Origin: Methylicorpusculum sp.
GTDB taxonomy: Bacteria; Pseudomonadota; Gammaproteobacteria; Methylococcales; Methylomonadaceae
NCBI RefSeq assembly: GCF_030651835.1
Contig: NZ_JAUSBX010000090.1
Coordinates: 1-64,000, forward strand
Direction: 5' to 3'
DNA: 64,000 bases
Shown: positions 14,812 to 25,671 of the stretch, in pieces
Position numbering within the stretch: the stretch's first letter is position 1
How the letters are laid out: each line of letters begins with the position of its first letter
Made by a program: the position numbers and the translations under genes
The notes under the pieces: generated by a model
Told to the model about the DNA's origin: nothing
The model's database searches: none
The model's input: the letters and a program-made list of their open reading frames with translations, nothing else

Positions 14812-16362
14812 GTGATTCGCCCCAAAATTCTGCTGCGTTTAATACACATCAACTGGGTACTTGTGTACCACGGTCTGGATGAAATTGTTCTTAAAACCCA
14901 TTTGTTTCGTCCGATTCGTTATTTGGTTTATTTATCGCCCGCTTACTGGATGGGACGACACAATGAACCGCGAGGCGTCAGAATTCGAAAAACCCTGGAA
15001 GAATTGGGCCCCATTTATGTTAAATTTGGTCAGGCGCTGTCCACCCGCAAGGATTTATTGCCGGATGACATAGCCGATGAACTGGTCAAACTACAGGACC
15101 GGGTCCCGCCTTTTTCCAGTGCCGTTGCCCGGACCATCATAGAACAAGAGCTGGGCGCCACAATTAGCGAAACCTTTGCCGAGTTTGACGATAAACCATT
15201 GGCTTCCGCATCAGTCGCACAAGTCCATACCGCTGTATTGCCCGATGGCAGAAAAGTCATCGTTAAAGTACTGAGACCCGATATCGAAAAACGTATTCTG
15301 TCGGATGTAGGTTTATTATCAGAACTGGCCCGATTTGCTGAACGGTTCTGGAAAGACGCCAGACGCTTGAGACCTTTGGAAGTCGTTGCCGAATTTGAAA
15401 AAACCACGCTGGATGAACTCGATCTGGTCAGAGAAGCCGCCAATGCCGCTAAGCTGCGCAGGAATTTCGAAAACTCCGAGCTCATTTATGTGCCGGAAGT
15501 TTACTGGCCTCTGACCCGACAGAAAGTCATGGTCATGGAACGCATACACGGCATCCCTGTTGGCGATATCGACCAGTTACGGGCCGGCAATGCGGATTTC
15601 AAATTACTGGCCGAGCGCGGCGTAGAAATTTTCTTCACCCAAGTCTTCAGAGATAACTTTTTTCACGCGGACATGCATCCGGGCAATATTTTTGTCGAAT
15701 TACCCGCTAAATATCTGGCTGTGGATTTCGGTATTGTCGGCACATTATCGCCATCCGACCAACGCTATCTGGCTGAAAACTTTTTGGCATTTTTCAACCG
15801 CGACTACCACAGAGTCGCGCAAATGCATGTTGAATCGGGCTGGGTACCGGGTTCGACGCGTGTTGAAGAATTTGAATCGGCAATTCGCAGTGTGTGTGAA
15901 CCCATTTTTGAAAAACCCTTAAAAGATATTTCCTTTGGTCACTTACTGCTACGTCTATTCCAGACTGCACGCCGCTTTGATATGCACGTTCAGCCTCAGT
16001 TGGTGCTGTTACAGAAAACCCTACTTAATATTGAAGGCCTGGGAAGGCAGCTTTATCCTGAACTGGACTTATGGCAAACCGCAAAACCTTTTTTGGAAAA
16101 ATGGTTTCATGAACGCTTGGGTCCGCAAGCCAAAATTAAAAAAGTGCTGCAACAGTTTCCCGAACTGGCCGAAAAATTCCCCGAAATTCCGATGCTGGTT
16201 TTTAAAGCACTGGACGATGCGTCCCATGCTCACGAACAAATGACCCGTCAAAATTATGAAATGCACGAGCTACGCAAACAAATCGAAAAAAATCATAATG
16301 GGCTGATGACGGCGATTATTATCAGCGCGGCGATGGTGAGTGCGGCGCTATTATTGGCTTAA
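14812..16362 (+). CDS. ubiB: Ubiquinone biosynthesis protein UbiB (ABC1/ADCK-like kinase family)
   Basis: [33 protein letters not shown], two C-terminal TM segments. Confidence 0.95.
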   Translation: MIRPKILLRLIHINWVLVYHGLDEIVLKTHLFRPIRYLVYLSPAYWMGRHNEPRGVRIRKTLEELGPIYVKFGQALSTRKDLLPDDIADELVKLQDRVPPFSSAVARTIIEQELGATISETFAEFDDKPLASASVAQVHTAVLPDGRKVIVKVLRPDIEKRILSDVGLLSELARFAERFWKDARRLRPLEVVAEFEKTTLDELDLVREAANAAKLRRNFENSELIYVPEVYWPLTRQKVMVMERIHGIPVGDIDQLRAGNADFKLLAERGVEIFFTQVFRDNFFHADMHPGNIFVELPAKYLAVDFGIVGTLSPSDQRYLAENFLAFFNRDYHRVAQMHVESGWVPGSTRVEEFESAIRSVCEPIFEKPLKDISFGHLLLRLFQTARRFDMHVQPQLVLLQKTLLNIEGLGRQLYPELDLWQTAKPFLEKWFHERLGPQAKIKKVLQQFPELAEKFPEIPMLVFKALDDASHAHEQMTRQNYEMHELRKQIEKNHNGLMTAIIISAAMVSAALLLA

Positions 16363-16544
16363 AAACTGTTGATTGGATTGTGTCGCAGGTTGGGTTGGCG
16401 ATAAGCCAAGCCAACATTCGCAGCCATACTTACAACAGGGTTACTAATTTAAAACCTTGCAAGCGCCGAGCTTAAATTATAGGAATAATTTTGTGCCGTT
16501 TCAGGGATTGGTCACCGCCTATTTATTAAGAACGACCTCTCCTA

Positions 16545-16613
16545 CCTGCTGCCGACATCCCCGCAAAGCTTACGACCCCCCTTCTTGATCATCAAACTGG
16601 GAAAAGGTGCGCT
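16545..16613 (+). repeat. Possible relic of family A (3' half only)
   Basis: CTGCTGCCGACATCCCCGCAAAGCTTACGACCCCCC resembles 34840-34880 and the 3' half of family A. Confidence 0.35.
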
Positions 16614-16702
16614 GGGTTAGGTTAATACGGAGAATCCAGTATAATTTCCACAGAATTAATTACGATCAATCAACCACTCACACACTCTACGGGAGCATTT
16701 AT

Positions 16703-17875
16703 ATGTCGATAAAGAAAATGGTCGATCTGGATTTAGCCGGAAAACGCGTACTGATACGCGAAGACCTGAACGTCCCAGTCAAAAATGGCAAAGTGACCAG
16801 CGATATTCGTATTCAAGCCAGTTTGCCCACCATCCAGCTCGCCTTGGAAGCGGGTGCAGCGGTCATTTTGATGTCTCACCTGGGCCGCCCTGAAGAAGGC
16901 GTTTACAGCGAAGAAGCCTCAATGAAACCGGTTGCAGAACATATTGCCGGATTATTAGGCAAACCTGTTCGTCTGGAAAAAGACTGGATCGACGGCATCA
17001 GCATTGAACCAGGTGAAGTTGTTTTGTGTGAAAACGTCAGATTCAACAAAGGCGAAGGCAAAAACAACGAAGAACTGGGTAAAAAAATGGCCGCGCTTTG
17101 CGATATTTTTGTCATGGACGCTTTCGGTACGGCGCATCGCGCTCAAGCATCGACCCACAGCGTCGCTCAACACGCTAAAGTGGCTTGCGCCGGCCCCCTG
17201 CTCGCCAGCGAACTGGACGCACTGGGCAAAGCCCTGGAAAATCCGGTCAGACCTTTGGTTGCCATCGTTGGCGGTTCCAAAGTCTCCACCAAACTCACCG
17301 TGCTTGAATCATTATCCAGCAAAGTTGACCAACTCATCGTCGGCGGCGGCATTGCCAACACATTTATCGCGGCAGCAGGCTACCCGGTAGGTAAATCATT
17401 GTATGAAGCTGATCTGGTCGAGGAAGCCAAACGCCTGATGGCGGAAGCCAAAAAGAACGGCGGCGAAATTCCTGTGCCGGTTGACGTAGTTTGTGCCAAA
17501 GAGTTTTCAGAATCTGCAGAAGCCACTGTCAAGAAAGTCGCTGATGTTGAAGCCGATGATTTGATTATGGATATTGGACCTGAAACTGCAGCTATCTATG
17601 CGAAAATTCTGAAAACCGCGGGGTCTATCGTTTGGAACGGCCCTGTAGGCGTTTTCGAATTTGATCAGTTCGGCAACGGAACTCAGGAAATGGCTAAAGC
17701 CATTGCCGAAAGCAGTGCCTTTTCCATTGCGGGCGGCGGCGATACATTAGCCGCCATAGACAAGTACGGCATTGAGTCTCAAGTATCGTATTGCTCTACC
17801 GGCGGCGGCGCTTTCCTTGAATTTCTTGAAGGTAAAGAACTTCCGGCCGTTGCGATATTGGCACAACGCGCTTAA
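16703..17875 (+). CDS. pgk: Phosphoglycerate kinase
   Basis: [20 protein letters not shown]; start at [16 protein letters not shown]. Confidence 0.96.
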   Translation: MSIKKMVDLDLAGKRVLIREDLNVPVKNGKVTSDIRIQASLPTIQLALEAGAAVILMSHLGRPEEGVYSEEASMKPVAEHIAGLLGKPVRLEKDWIDGISIEPGEVVLCENVRFNKGEGKNNEELGKKMAALCDIFVMDAFGTAHRAQASTHSVAQHAKVACAGPLLASELDALGKALENPVRPLVAIVGGSKVSTKLTVLESLSSKVDQLIVGGGIANTFIAAAGYPVGKSLYEADLVEEAKRLMAEAKKNGGEIPVPVDVVCAKEFSESAEATVKKVADVEADDLIMDIGPETAAIYAKILKTAGSIVWNGPVGVFEFDQFGNGTQEMAKAIAESSAFSIAGGGDTLAAIDKYGIESQVSYCSTGGGAFLEFLEGKELPAVAILAQRA

Positions 17876-17891
17876 CCACCCTGCACCCTTA

Positions 17892-17920
17892 ACGATCCTG
17901 GCATCGAAAGCCAGGGTCGT
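17892..17920 (+). terminator. Intrinsic terminator downstream of pgk
   Basis: ACGATCCTGGC-atcgaaa-GCCAGGGTCGT followed by TTTC. Confidence 0.75.
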
Positions 17921-18158
17921 TTCTGCAATCCAGCTCTCTGGACAAAAATACCTTGATTTCCCTTACACCTTTAATCCAGCAAGATGCCTGATGCGAGAGT
18001 AACGCAAACTATCGCTATGCGACTTTCCCGAACTGCCCATTTCAGGATTATTGAGCACTTTTCCCGGTCTGGCGATATACTGCACTAACAGCAGGTAAAT
18101 ACAATGAGCGAATATCTAAAGCACGTCCCTGTCGAACGGATTGCTCATTATGAAAATA

Positions 18159-18292
18159 CGTAACTACTCGCCCGCTCTGATTTAAGGGTGTAGGCGCTTG
18201 ATTTCAAAGGACGCATCAATACGTCCCTGTTGCAGAAGCCTTTTCAATCAACCACCTACACCCACTAAAATTGGAGGGGGTGAGCAGATACG
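18159..18292. mobile_element. Candidate small palindromic TIR-bounded element (family G)
   Basis: Imperfect 15-bp TIRs CGTAACTACTCGCCC / CGTATCTGCTCACCC; internal stem GGGTGTAGG/CCTACACCC plus TTGATT/AATCAA; flanking GAAAATA on both sides. Confidence 0.5.
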
Positions 18293-18488
18293 AAAATAGA
18301 AAATACTTTTATTACCTGTCTTCTAACAATTTGACTTGACTGAATATTCTCATCCTAAGGTAAGAGTTTTGCCTATTCAGTTCTCTCTTATATAATGAAA
18401 ATATCCTGTCAACCAAATTGATTTCAGGATTTATATTCACACATCCCGATTGCTTCACGCATCGATCAAACCAGTTAAAGGTTATTAA

Positions 18489-18728
18489 ATGGCTAGAGTT
18501 ACCGTAGAAGATTGTTTAAAACATGTAGAAAACCGTTTCAAGTTAGTTCTTCTCGCCAGTAAGCGTGCGCGCCAGCTTAGCTGGGGAGCTGAAGAATTCA
18601 TTCCTCGCGGCAAGGACAAAGACACCGTTCTCGCACTCAGAGAAATCGCTGCAGGGCATGTTTCCGATAGCAATATCAATCAGCTTCACCGCGCAGAAGA
18701 CAGCTCCGATAATTACAACCAATTTTAA
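18489..18728 (+). CDS. rpoZ: RNA polymerase omega subunit
   Basis: [30 protein letters not shown]; upstream of spoT. Confidence 0.95.
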   Translation: MARVTVEDCLKHVENRFKLVLLASKRARQLSWGAEEFIPRGKDKDTVLALREIAAGHVSDSNINQLHRAEDSSDNYNQF

Positions 18729-18737
18729 GAGCCTATC

Positions 18738-20906
18738 ATGCTGGAAGTAGCCAATCCCATTGAACTAGAACGTCCGCAGGATAAACTGCTGCGGCGTTTG
18801 TGCTCAATTTTGGAAAGCTACATGGATCAGGCCCAAATCGATGATATCGTTCGGGCTTATCATTTCGGAGCGGAAGCCCATACCGGACAATTCCGTAAAA
18901 GTGGCGAAGCTTATATTTGTCATCCGGTATCAGTGGCGATTTACCTGGCCGAAATGCGCATGGACGCCAAAGGTATAATGGCCGCGCTGTTACATGACGT
19001 ATTGGAAGATACGTCAGTGACGAAAAAAGATCTGGCCCATTTGTTCAGCACTGAAGTGGCTGAACTGGTTGATGGCGTCACCAAATTAAGCAAGATTGAC
19101 AGCCATTCAAGAGCAGAAGCACAAGCCGAAAATGTCAGGAAAATGTTTCTGGCGATGACCAAAGACCTCAGAGTCATCATGGTCAAACTGGCGGATCGTT
19201 TGCACAACATGCAAACACTTGGTGTAATGCCGCCTGAAAAAAAGCGCCGTATAGCCCGCGAAACACTGGACATCTATGCGCCCCTCGCGAACCGCTTGGG
19301 CATGAATCAAATCAAACACCAGCTTGAATCGCTGGGATTTAAAGCGCTCTATCCGGGACGGCAGCTGATACTTAAAAATGCGGTCAGAAAAGCCCGCGGT
19401 AATCGCCGGGAAATTGTAGAGACGATAGAAAATTCGATTAAAAACCGGCTGCAGCAAGCCGGCCTGGCCTGCGAAGTCGTCGGCAGGGAAAAAAACCTGT
19501 ACAGCATTTATCAAAAGATGCTGACCAAAAAGATTTCGTTTAACGATGTCTTCGACGTTTACGCTTTCAGAATTCTGTCGGATCAGGTCGACACCTGCTA
19601 CCGAGCATTAGGCGTTGTCCATAATCTTTACAAACCGGTGCCCGGCAGATTTAAAGACTATATCGCCCTGTCCAAAGCCAACGGCTACCAATCACTTCAT
19701 ACCATATTAATAGGTCCTTACGGAGTTCCCATCGAAATTCAAATCAGAACGCAGGAAATGCACCGAATGTCCGAGTCAGGCATAGCGGCGCACTGGCTCT
19801 ACAAGACCGATAACGAAAAGACCGAACACGCACAGATGCGGGCTAATGAATGGCTCAGAGAACTTCTGGAGATTCATAAATCCGCAGGCGACTCAATGGA
19901 GTTCATCGATAATCTCAAGATAGATTTATACCCGCAAGAAGTCTTTGTTTTTACCCCGCAAGGCGGCATCATTAAACTGCCCCGGGGCGCTACCATTGTT
20001 GACTTTGCCTATGCTGTTCATACCGATATTGGTAACTCATGCGTATCTGCACGTATCGATAAACAATTGGTTCCGCTGCAAACTCAACTGGAAAACGGCG
20101 TTACAGTCGAAGTGATCACGGCAAGCTGGGCCAGACCCAATCCATTGTGGCTAAATTATGTCGTTACCGCCAAGGCACGCAGCAGTATTCGCGCGTATCT
20201 TAAACACTTTAAACAGCAGGAAGCCATCAGTCTGGGCCGCCGATTGCTCGAAAAAGAATTGCAGGGCATGAATCTGCAATTGGAAACCATTTCTCAAGAA
20301 CGCATTTTCACGTTATTGGACGTACTCGCCTCCCCTTCATTGGATGCCTTGCTGGAAGACATCGGACTGGGTAATAAAATGCCTTTTCTAGTCGCTAAGC
20401 GTCTCAGCCAGGATGATATTTATGCGGCCATCAAACTGGAAGATAACGAAAAAGGCGTTGATACACCGCTGATCATTAAAGGAACCGAAGGTATGGTCGT
20501 TACCCTTGCCAAGTGTTGCAGACCGATCCCGGGCGACTCGATCGTCGGTTTTTTTAATCCGGGAAGGGGCATCGTTGTTCATCACCATGAATGTCGAAAC
20601 AGTAACGATATCCGCAAAAAACAAACCAGCTGGCTGGATGTGGAATGGAGCAAAGAAACCACCGGCGAATTTCCAGCAGAAATCCGTCTGGAACTGTTAA
20701 ATCAAAGAGGCACACTGGCAAACGTTGCGGCAACCATCTCCGAAATGGATTCCAACATAGAAAATGTGACTGTCGTTGATCAGGATGACCGGGTATCGGT
20801 CGATTTAATTACCTTGACGGTCAGGGACAGAGTACATCTGGCCAACATCATGCGCCGCTTAAGAAAACTCATGATCGTTTTGAAGATTACCCGCGTCAAA
20901 GCGTAA
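18738..20906 (+). CDS. spoT: Bifunctional (p)ppGpp synthetase/hydrolase
   Basis: 722 aa; HD motif HDVLEDT, RelA/SpoT synthetase, TGS and ACT domains. Confidence 0.96.
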   Translation: MLEVANPIELERPQDKLLRRLCSILESYMDQAQIDDIVRAYHFGAEAHTGQFRKSGEAYICHPVSVAIYLAEMRMDAKGIMAALLHDVLEDTSVTKKDLAHLFSTEVAELVDGVTKLSKIDSHSRAEAQAENVRKMFLAMTKDLRVIMVKLADRLHNMQTLGVMPPEKKRRIARETLDIYAPLANRLGMNQIKHQLESLGFKALYPGRQLILKNAVRKARGNRREIVETIENSIKNRLQQAGLACEVVGREKNLYSIYQKMLTKKISFNDVFDVYAFRILSDQVDTCYRALGVVHNLYKPVPGRFKDYIALSKANGYQSLHTILIGPYGVPIEIQIRTQEMHRMSESGIAAHWLYKTDNEKTEHAQMRANEWLRELLEIHKSAGDSMEFIDNLKIDLYPQEVFVFTPQGGIIKLPRGATIVDFAYAVHTDIGNSCVSARIDKQLVPLQTQLENGVTVEVITASWARPNPLWLNYVVTAKARSSIRAYLKHFKQQEAISLGRRLLEKELQGMNLQLETISQERIFTLLDVLASPSLDALLEDIGLGNKMPFLVAKRLSQDDIYAAIKLEDNEKGVDTPLIIKGTEGMVVTLAKCCRPIPGDSIVGFFNPGRGIVVHHHECRNSNDIRKKQTSWLDVEWSKETTGEFPAEIRLELLNQRGTLANVAATISEMDSNIENVTVVDQDDRVSVDLITLTVRDRVHLANIMRRLRKLMIVLKITRVKA

Positions 20907-20969
20907 ATCTGAAAATATCCAGACCATCAATGCTCAACTATTTTTTGTTTACCTGAATAACCACTATCC

Positions 20970-21374
20970 ATGAATAAAGAAATAATCCATACCCTTCAAG
21001 CACCGCAAGCTATCGGCACTTATTCACAAGCGATAAAAGTCGACAACACCGTTTATCTATCCGGGCAGATTCCACTGGTTCCGGAAACCATGGAAATAAT
21101 CGAAGGTGATATCAGAGCCCAGATTCATCAGGTTTTCTGTAATCTTCGTGCTGTTGCACAGGCCGCCAGAGGGGAGCTTTCCGACATTGTAAAACTCAAC
21201 GTTTACTTAACCGATCTTTCCCATTTCCCTATCGTTAATGAAGTGATGGGCGAATATTTTTCCGTGCCCTATCCTGCCCGTGCCGCTATTGGTGTCGCCG
21301 CTCTACCCAAAGGTTCCGAAGTGGAAATGGATGCAATCATGCACATGCTGCCGCAAGAATACCCTGCCTGTTAA
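20970..21374 (+). CDS. ridA: RidA/YjgF family enamine/imine deaminase
   Basis: [28 protein letters not shown]. Confidence 0.93.
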   Translation: MNKEIIHTLQAPQAIGTYSQAIKVDNTVYLSGQIPLVPETMEIIEGDIRAQIHQVFCNLRAVAQAARGELSDIVKLNVYLTDLSHFPIVNEVMGEYFSVPYPARAAIGVAALPKGSEVEMDAIMHMLPQEYPAC

Positions 21375-21395
21375 GCTAAATCTTATTTCCTGCCG

Positions 21396-23486
21396 ATGAG
21401 TCACGCGGACTCTGCCCATCGTTCGGTCGTCTCATTGGCGGGCATCGGCGCCAATACGGCCGCCAGACTGGAAAAACTGGGTATTTTTACCCTGCAGGAT
21501 CTGATCTTCCATTTACCGCTTCGTTATGAAGACCGCACACACATATCCCCTATCGGCTCATTAAAACCCGGTGTTTCTGCGCTGATCAAAGGTACGGTAG
21601 CATTAACCGATGTGATCAGCCGGGGCCGTAAAAGCTTGATTGTCAAGATTGGCGATGGCACCGGAATGATCAGTCTGCGCTTCTTTCATTTCAGCGCCGG
21701 CCAACTGAAACAACTGACTCCCGGCACCACAATCGGTTGCTTCGGTGAGGCGCGTTACGGCTATGCCGGATTCGAAATGGTTCACCCCGAGTATTCAGTC
21801 ATCAGTTCGCCTGATGCACTGATCACAGAAAGCCGTTTGACTCCGGTTTACCCGTTGACCGAAGGCGTGAGGCAATCCACACTGAGAAAAGCCATTAAAC
21901 AGGCGCTGAGCCTGTGCCAGGAAAATCCGTCATGGTTAAATGACTGGTTGCCGCCTTCCCTGCTTAAATCCTTCAATTATCCAGGCTTGATGGAAGCCAT
22001 TCAAACCTTGCATGCGCCTGATGAATCCGTCACGGTGCAAGCCTTGTACAACGGATCAGTTCCCGCACTAAAACGCCTGGCTTTCGAAGAGCTACTTGCT
22101 CACCATTTAAGCCTGAGACTGAGCAGGCATCTGGCGAGAGCTTGGCAAGCCCCCCGCTTCAGCCTGGATACAAGCACCCGGCGCCACTTTTTCAATAGTT
22201 TACCGTTCACGCTGACCGCAGCCCAGCAACGGGTAATCACTGAAATCGAAACCGACTGCAAACAAGCGCATCCTATGCTGCGTCTGGTTCAAGGTGATGT
22301 GGGCTCGGGAAAGACCATTGTTTCGGCTTTCGCCGCCTTACTGGCTCTGTCATCAGGATTTCAGGTCGCAGTGATGGCACCTACTGAATTACTTGCTGAG
22401 CAACACTTTCGCAATTTTACCGGATGGTTCCAAGGCTTCCAGACCGCAATCGTCTATTTAACAGGCCAAATGCGCGGTAGCGCCCGAAAATCAGCGTTAC
22501 AAATGATCAACGATGGAAGCGCCGGAATTATCATCGGCACCCATGCCTTGTTTCAGGAACAGGTTAATTTTCATAAGCTGGGTCTGGTCATTATCGATGA
22601 ACAACACCGTTTCGGTGTTGATCAACGCATGGCTCTTCGAGACAAATGCGGCCTGGAAAATCAGCGCCCACATCAGCTAGTCATGACGGCAACCCCGATT
22701 CCAAGAACACTGGCCATGCTCAATTACTCCGATTTGGATATTTCCATCATCGACGAGCTTCCACCCGGCCGCCAACCGGTAACAACCAGCGTTATCCCTG
22801 CCGAACGCAGACCTGATGTCATTGCCAGAATCAGCAGTTGGGTTGCTCATGAGCGCCAAGCTTACTGGGTTTGCACCTTAATTGAAGAATCCGAACTGTT
22901 ACAATGCGAAGCGGCTGAAAAAACCTACCTGCAATTAAGTGAGGCTCTGCCCGAGATAAAAGTCTCGCTGGTTCATGGCAGAATGAAGTCAGCGGATAAA
23001 GATGCGGTGATGAAGGCGTTTAAAAACGGCGAATACGATTTACTGGTAGCCACAACTGTGATTGAAGTGGGCGTGGATGTGCCTAATGCCAGCCTGATGA
23101 TTATTGAAAACCCCGAACGTTTGGGCCTGTCCCAACTGCATCAACTCCGGGGGCGCGTGGGCAGGGGGCAAGATGCCAGCTACTGCGTACTGATGTACCA
23201 ATCACCCCTCTCAGATACGGCAAAACACCGTTTAGGCGTCTTGCGTGACAGTAACGACGGCTTTGTCATTGCCGAAAAAGATCTTGAATTACGAGGCCCA
23301 GGCGAAGTCATGGGCACACGGCAAACCGGGCAAATGCAATTTAAAGTGGCCGATCTGGCAAGAGACACCGATCTGCTGGATAATGTGCAACAAATTGCCG
23401 ATTCATTGATAACTGAAACACCTGAGGCGGTAAGTCCCTTGATCAACCGCTGGATGGGAAAATCCACACATTACGCAGAGGTATAA
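21396..23486 (+). CDS. recG: ATP-dependent DNA helicase RecG
   Basis: OB wedge domain, GDVGSGKT, DEQHRFG, QLRGRVGRG. Confidence 0.96.
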   Translation: MSHADSAHRSVVSLAGIGANTAARLEKLGIFTLQDLIFHLPLRYEDRTHISPIGSLKPGVSALIKGTVALTDVISRGRKSLIVKIGDGTGMISLRFFHFSAGQLKQLTPGTTIGCFGEARYGYAGFEMVHPEYSVISSPDALITESRLTPVYPLTEGVRQSTLRKAIKQALSLCQENPSWLNDWLPPSLLKSFNYPGLMEAIQTLHAPDESVTVQALYNGSVPALKRLAFEELLAHHLSLRLSRHLARAWQAPRFSLDTSTRRHFFNSLPFTLTAAQQRVITEIETDCKQAHPMLRLVQGDVGSGKTIVSAFAALLALSSGFQVAVMAPTELLAEQHFRNFTGWFQGFQTAIVYLTGQMRGSARKSALQMINDGSAGIIIGTHALFQEQVNFHKLGLVIIDEQHRFGVDQRMALRDKCGLENQRPHQLVMTATPIPRTLAMLNYSDLDISIIDELPPGRQPVTTSVIPAERRPDVIARISSWVAHERQAYWVCTLIEESELLQCEAAEKTYLQLSEALPEIKVSLVHGRMKSADKDAVMKAFKNGEYDLLVATTVIEVGVDVPNASLMIIENPERLGLSQLHQLRGRVGRGQDASYCVLMYQSPLSDTAKHRLGVLRDSNDGFVIAEKDLELRGPGEVMGTRQTGQMQFKVADLARDTDLLDNVQQIADSLITETPEAVSPLINRWMGKSTHYAEV

Positions 23487-23489
23487 TCG

Positions 23490-24053
23490 TTGCCTACAAA
23501 AAGCTTTTTACTTGCCCATGAACCGCACTGGATAGCGGCCCGGCAAGGCGTACATCAAAATCTGCCGGACTCAGCGCAATCCTGGATTTATGAACCCGGC
23601 TCAATCACCCAGCGTTTGCGCAGTTATTATGGTGATGGCGTTAAAGTCGAGATTCTTTTCCTAGAATGGCAAGCGCCTTTTCTCAGTGAAAGCCGCATGC
23701 TCAAAGCGCCTGCTCAGCGTTATGCGCTAACCCGCGAAGTTTTGCTGCACTGCAACGGCAAGCCGCTGATTCTGGCTCGAACCCTTATTCCGGAACGAAC
23801 ACTGCGAGCTGCCCGAAGGAATCTGGCACATTTAGGCAACCGCCCACTGGGGGAAGTTATTTTTTCTTATCCCAAACTGCAGCGGCTGGAAATGGATTTC
23901 ACTGAAGCGGAATCGTCTGTATGGACCGAGGCCGCCAGAGAAACCGCTCACATCGACCAATCCGTTTGGGGCAGAAGAACCATCTACAGCATCCGTCACC
24001 GGCAAATGCTGATTAATGAATTTTTTATGCCTGACGCGCTGTTATTACCTTGA
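23490..24053 (+). CDS. ubiC: Chorismate--pyruvate lyase
   Basis: 187 aa; RYALTREVLLHCNGKPLILARTLIP; GRRTIYSIRHRQMLINEFFMP. Confidence 0.88.
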   Translation: MPTKSFLLAHEPHWIAARQGVHQNLPDSAQSWIYEPGSITQRLRSYYGDGVKVEILFLEWQAPFLSESRMLKAPAQRYALTREVLLHCNGKPLILARTLIPERTLRAARRNLAHLGNRPLGEVIFSYPKLQRLEMDFTEAESSVWTEAARETAHIDQSVWGRRTIYSIRHRQMLINEFFMPDALLLP

Positions 24054-24078
24054 ACATCAATAGCAAAACGTCTTACGT

Positions 24079-24954
24079 TCACTGCATCTTGATGCTACTG
24101 GGGTGTCTGACCAACATTGAATAATGATCTTTGCGCCGGTTAATCCAGCCGCGCGCTTCTATCGTTTTTCCTCGTAAACCGGCTAAATCAGCAAACAATC
24201 CCAACTGCTTGCGCTCTATCCTTATGTCCACTTGAGGCGTCAAGTTCACATAAACGTATTTTTTGCTCCATCGGATAGACTCGACCTGACCTTGAACGCG
24301 TTGCCAGCCTCGGTAGTTGGCGCGGTTCAAAGTAGCTGCAGGCTTTGCTTCATACTCCGTCAAACTCCAAATGCCCAGACGGCTTTTTTCAGCCTTTTCC
24401 TGTGCGGCAAGCAAAGCATCCAGAAACTCCAAATTAGGCGGATGGATCACCACAGCAGCAAAGCCCTGCTCAACAAGCTCGGCATTGATATGACGGTGAT
24501 CCTCGGTAAACACATGCGCCAGCACCCGGTCATAAGCATCATGTGATTCTACATCCATGACCAGGCGAATCCGCTTATTCAGCAATTGCGTTGTTAACCA
24601 GCTTTTAGCCGCAACTCCGCCGGCCTCGGCCTCTTGATTTCTATGGGCAACTTCCGGCGTATTAATACCCAACAGCCTGACCTTGCGACCATCGGCCAGC
24701 AAGATCGTATCCCCATCAAATACTTTAGCGACATGATAAAAAGCAATGCCGGGGCTTATGTCGACAGGTCTGGCCCGCTCTGTTTTTTTATCGGAAAAAT
24801 GAGCCTGACCTTGTTCATCACGCCATTCATAAATTTCCGCATGTGCCGGACAAGCGGTCAAGCTTACTAAAATCAGTAAAACCTTCGCGGCCCTATTTGT
24901 ATAATGTCCTTTGGGCAGCTTTCGAAAGAGGGCAATACATTTTATATTTATCAT
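24079..24954 (-). CDS. Secreted DUF4124-thermonuclease (SNase) fusion protein
   Basis: Signal-like N-terminus, DUF4124-like IYEWRDEQGQAHFSD, SNase core VFDGDTILLADGRKVRLLGINTPE. Confidence 0.85.
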   Translation of the reverse strand: MINIKCIALFRKLPKGHYTNRAAKVLLILVSLTACPAHAEIYEWRDEQGQAHFSDKKTERARPVDISPGIAFYHVAKVFDGDTILLADGRKVRLLGINTPEVAHRNQEAEAGGVAAKSWLTTQLLNKRIRLVMDVESHDAYDRVLAHVFTEDHRHINAELVEQGFAAVVIHPPNLEFLDALLAAQEKAEKSRLGIWSLTEYEAKPAATLNRANYRGWQRVQGQVESIRWSKKYVYVNLTPQVDIRIERKQLGLFADLAGLRGKTIEARGWINRRKDHYSMLVRHPSSIKMQ

Positions 24955-24972
24955 TCGTTACATTTCCTTTTT

Positions 24973-25419
24973 ATGCTAACCATTATCCAACGCGTCAGTA
25001 CAGCTAAAGTGACTGTCGACCACAACATTACCGGTCAAATTGACCAAGGCATTTTAGCGCTTATCGCGGTTGAAAAAGACGACACCGAACAGGAAGCCCG
25101 GCGCTTGCTTGAAAGAATACTTAATTATCGGATCTTTGCCGATTCAGACGGCAAAATGAATCTGAGTTTACGGGACATCGGGGGCGGCTTATTGTTGGTT
25201 CCACAATTCACGCTGGCAGCCGACACCAACAGCGGCAATCGTCCAAGCTTCACACCGGCAGCCGCACCTGAAAAAGGCAGGCAGTTATTTGAATACCTGC
25301 AAACCCTGGCATTAAAGACCCATAACCCGGTGGCTTTTGGTGAATTTGGTGCCGATATGCAAGTGTCGCTGATCAACGAAGGACCGGTTACTTTCTCTTT
25401 GCGTGTGGTTCACCGCTGA
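24973..25419 (+). CDS. dtd: D-aminoacyl-tRNA deacylase
   Basis: MLTIIQRVSTAKVTVD; LLVVPQFTLAAD-like motif; NEGPVTF. Confidence 0.95.
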   Translation: MLTIIQRVSTAKVTVDHNITGQIDQGILALIAVEKDDTEQEARRLLERILNYRIFADSDGKMNLSLRDIGGGLLLVPQFTLAADTNSGNRPSFTPAAAPEKGRQLFEYLQTLALKTHNPVAFGEFGADMQVSLINEGPVTFSLRVVHR

Positions 25420-25553
25420 TCATCACCCGCTTGGTGTTCGGATTTATCATTTGAGGAAGTAGGTTTTGCAGTCTTGACGGGTCTGAGCAACACAATCAGA
25501 CTGGCCATGATCAGAACTATCGCGATAAAAATGAAAAACAATGCCGCTATCAT
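25410..25553 (-). CDS. Small single-TM protein (47 aa), not in supplied ORF track
   Basis: Translation MIAALFFIFIAIVLIMASLIVLLRPVKTAKPTSSNDKSEHQAGDDQR*; overlaps dtd 3' end convergently. Confidence 0.45.
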   Translation of the reverse strand: MIAALFFIFIAIVLIMASLIVLLRPVKTAKPTSSNDKSEHQAGDDQR

Positions 25554-25671
25554 ACTTGCCCCCGATAAGCCATATCATTGAATATAAACGGTTATTTTCC
25601 GTAAAACCACAAAAGTGTTAAGATAGGCGTTTTTTTAACCGATAACCGCATCGGCAAACCATACCACGATC

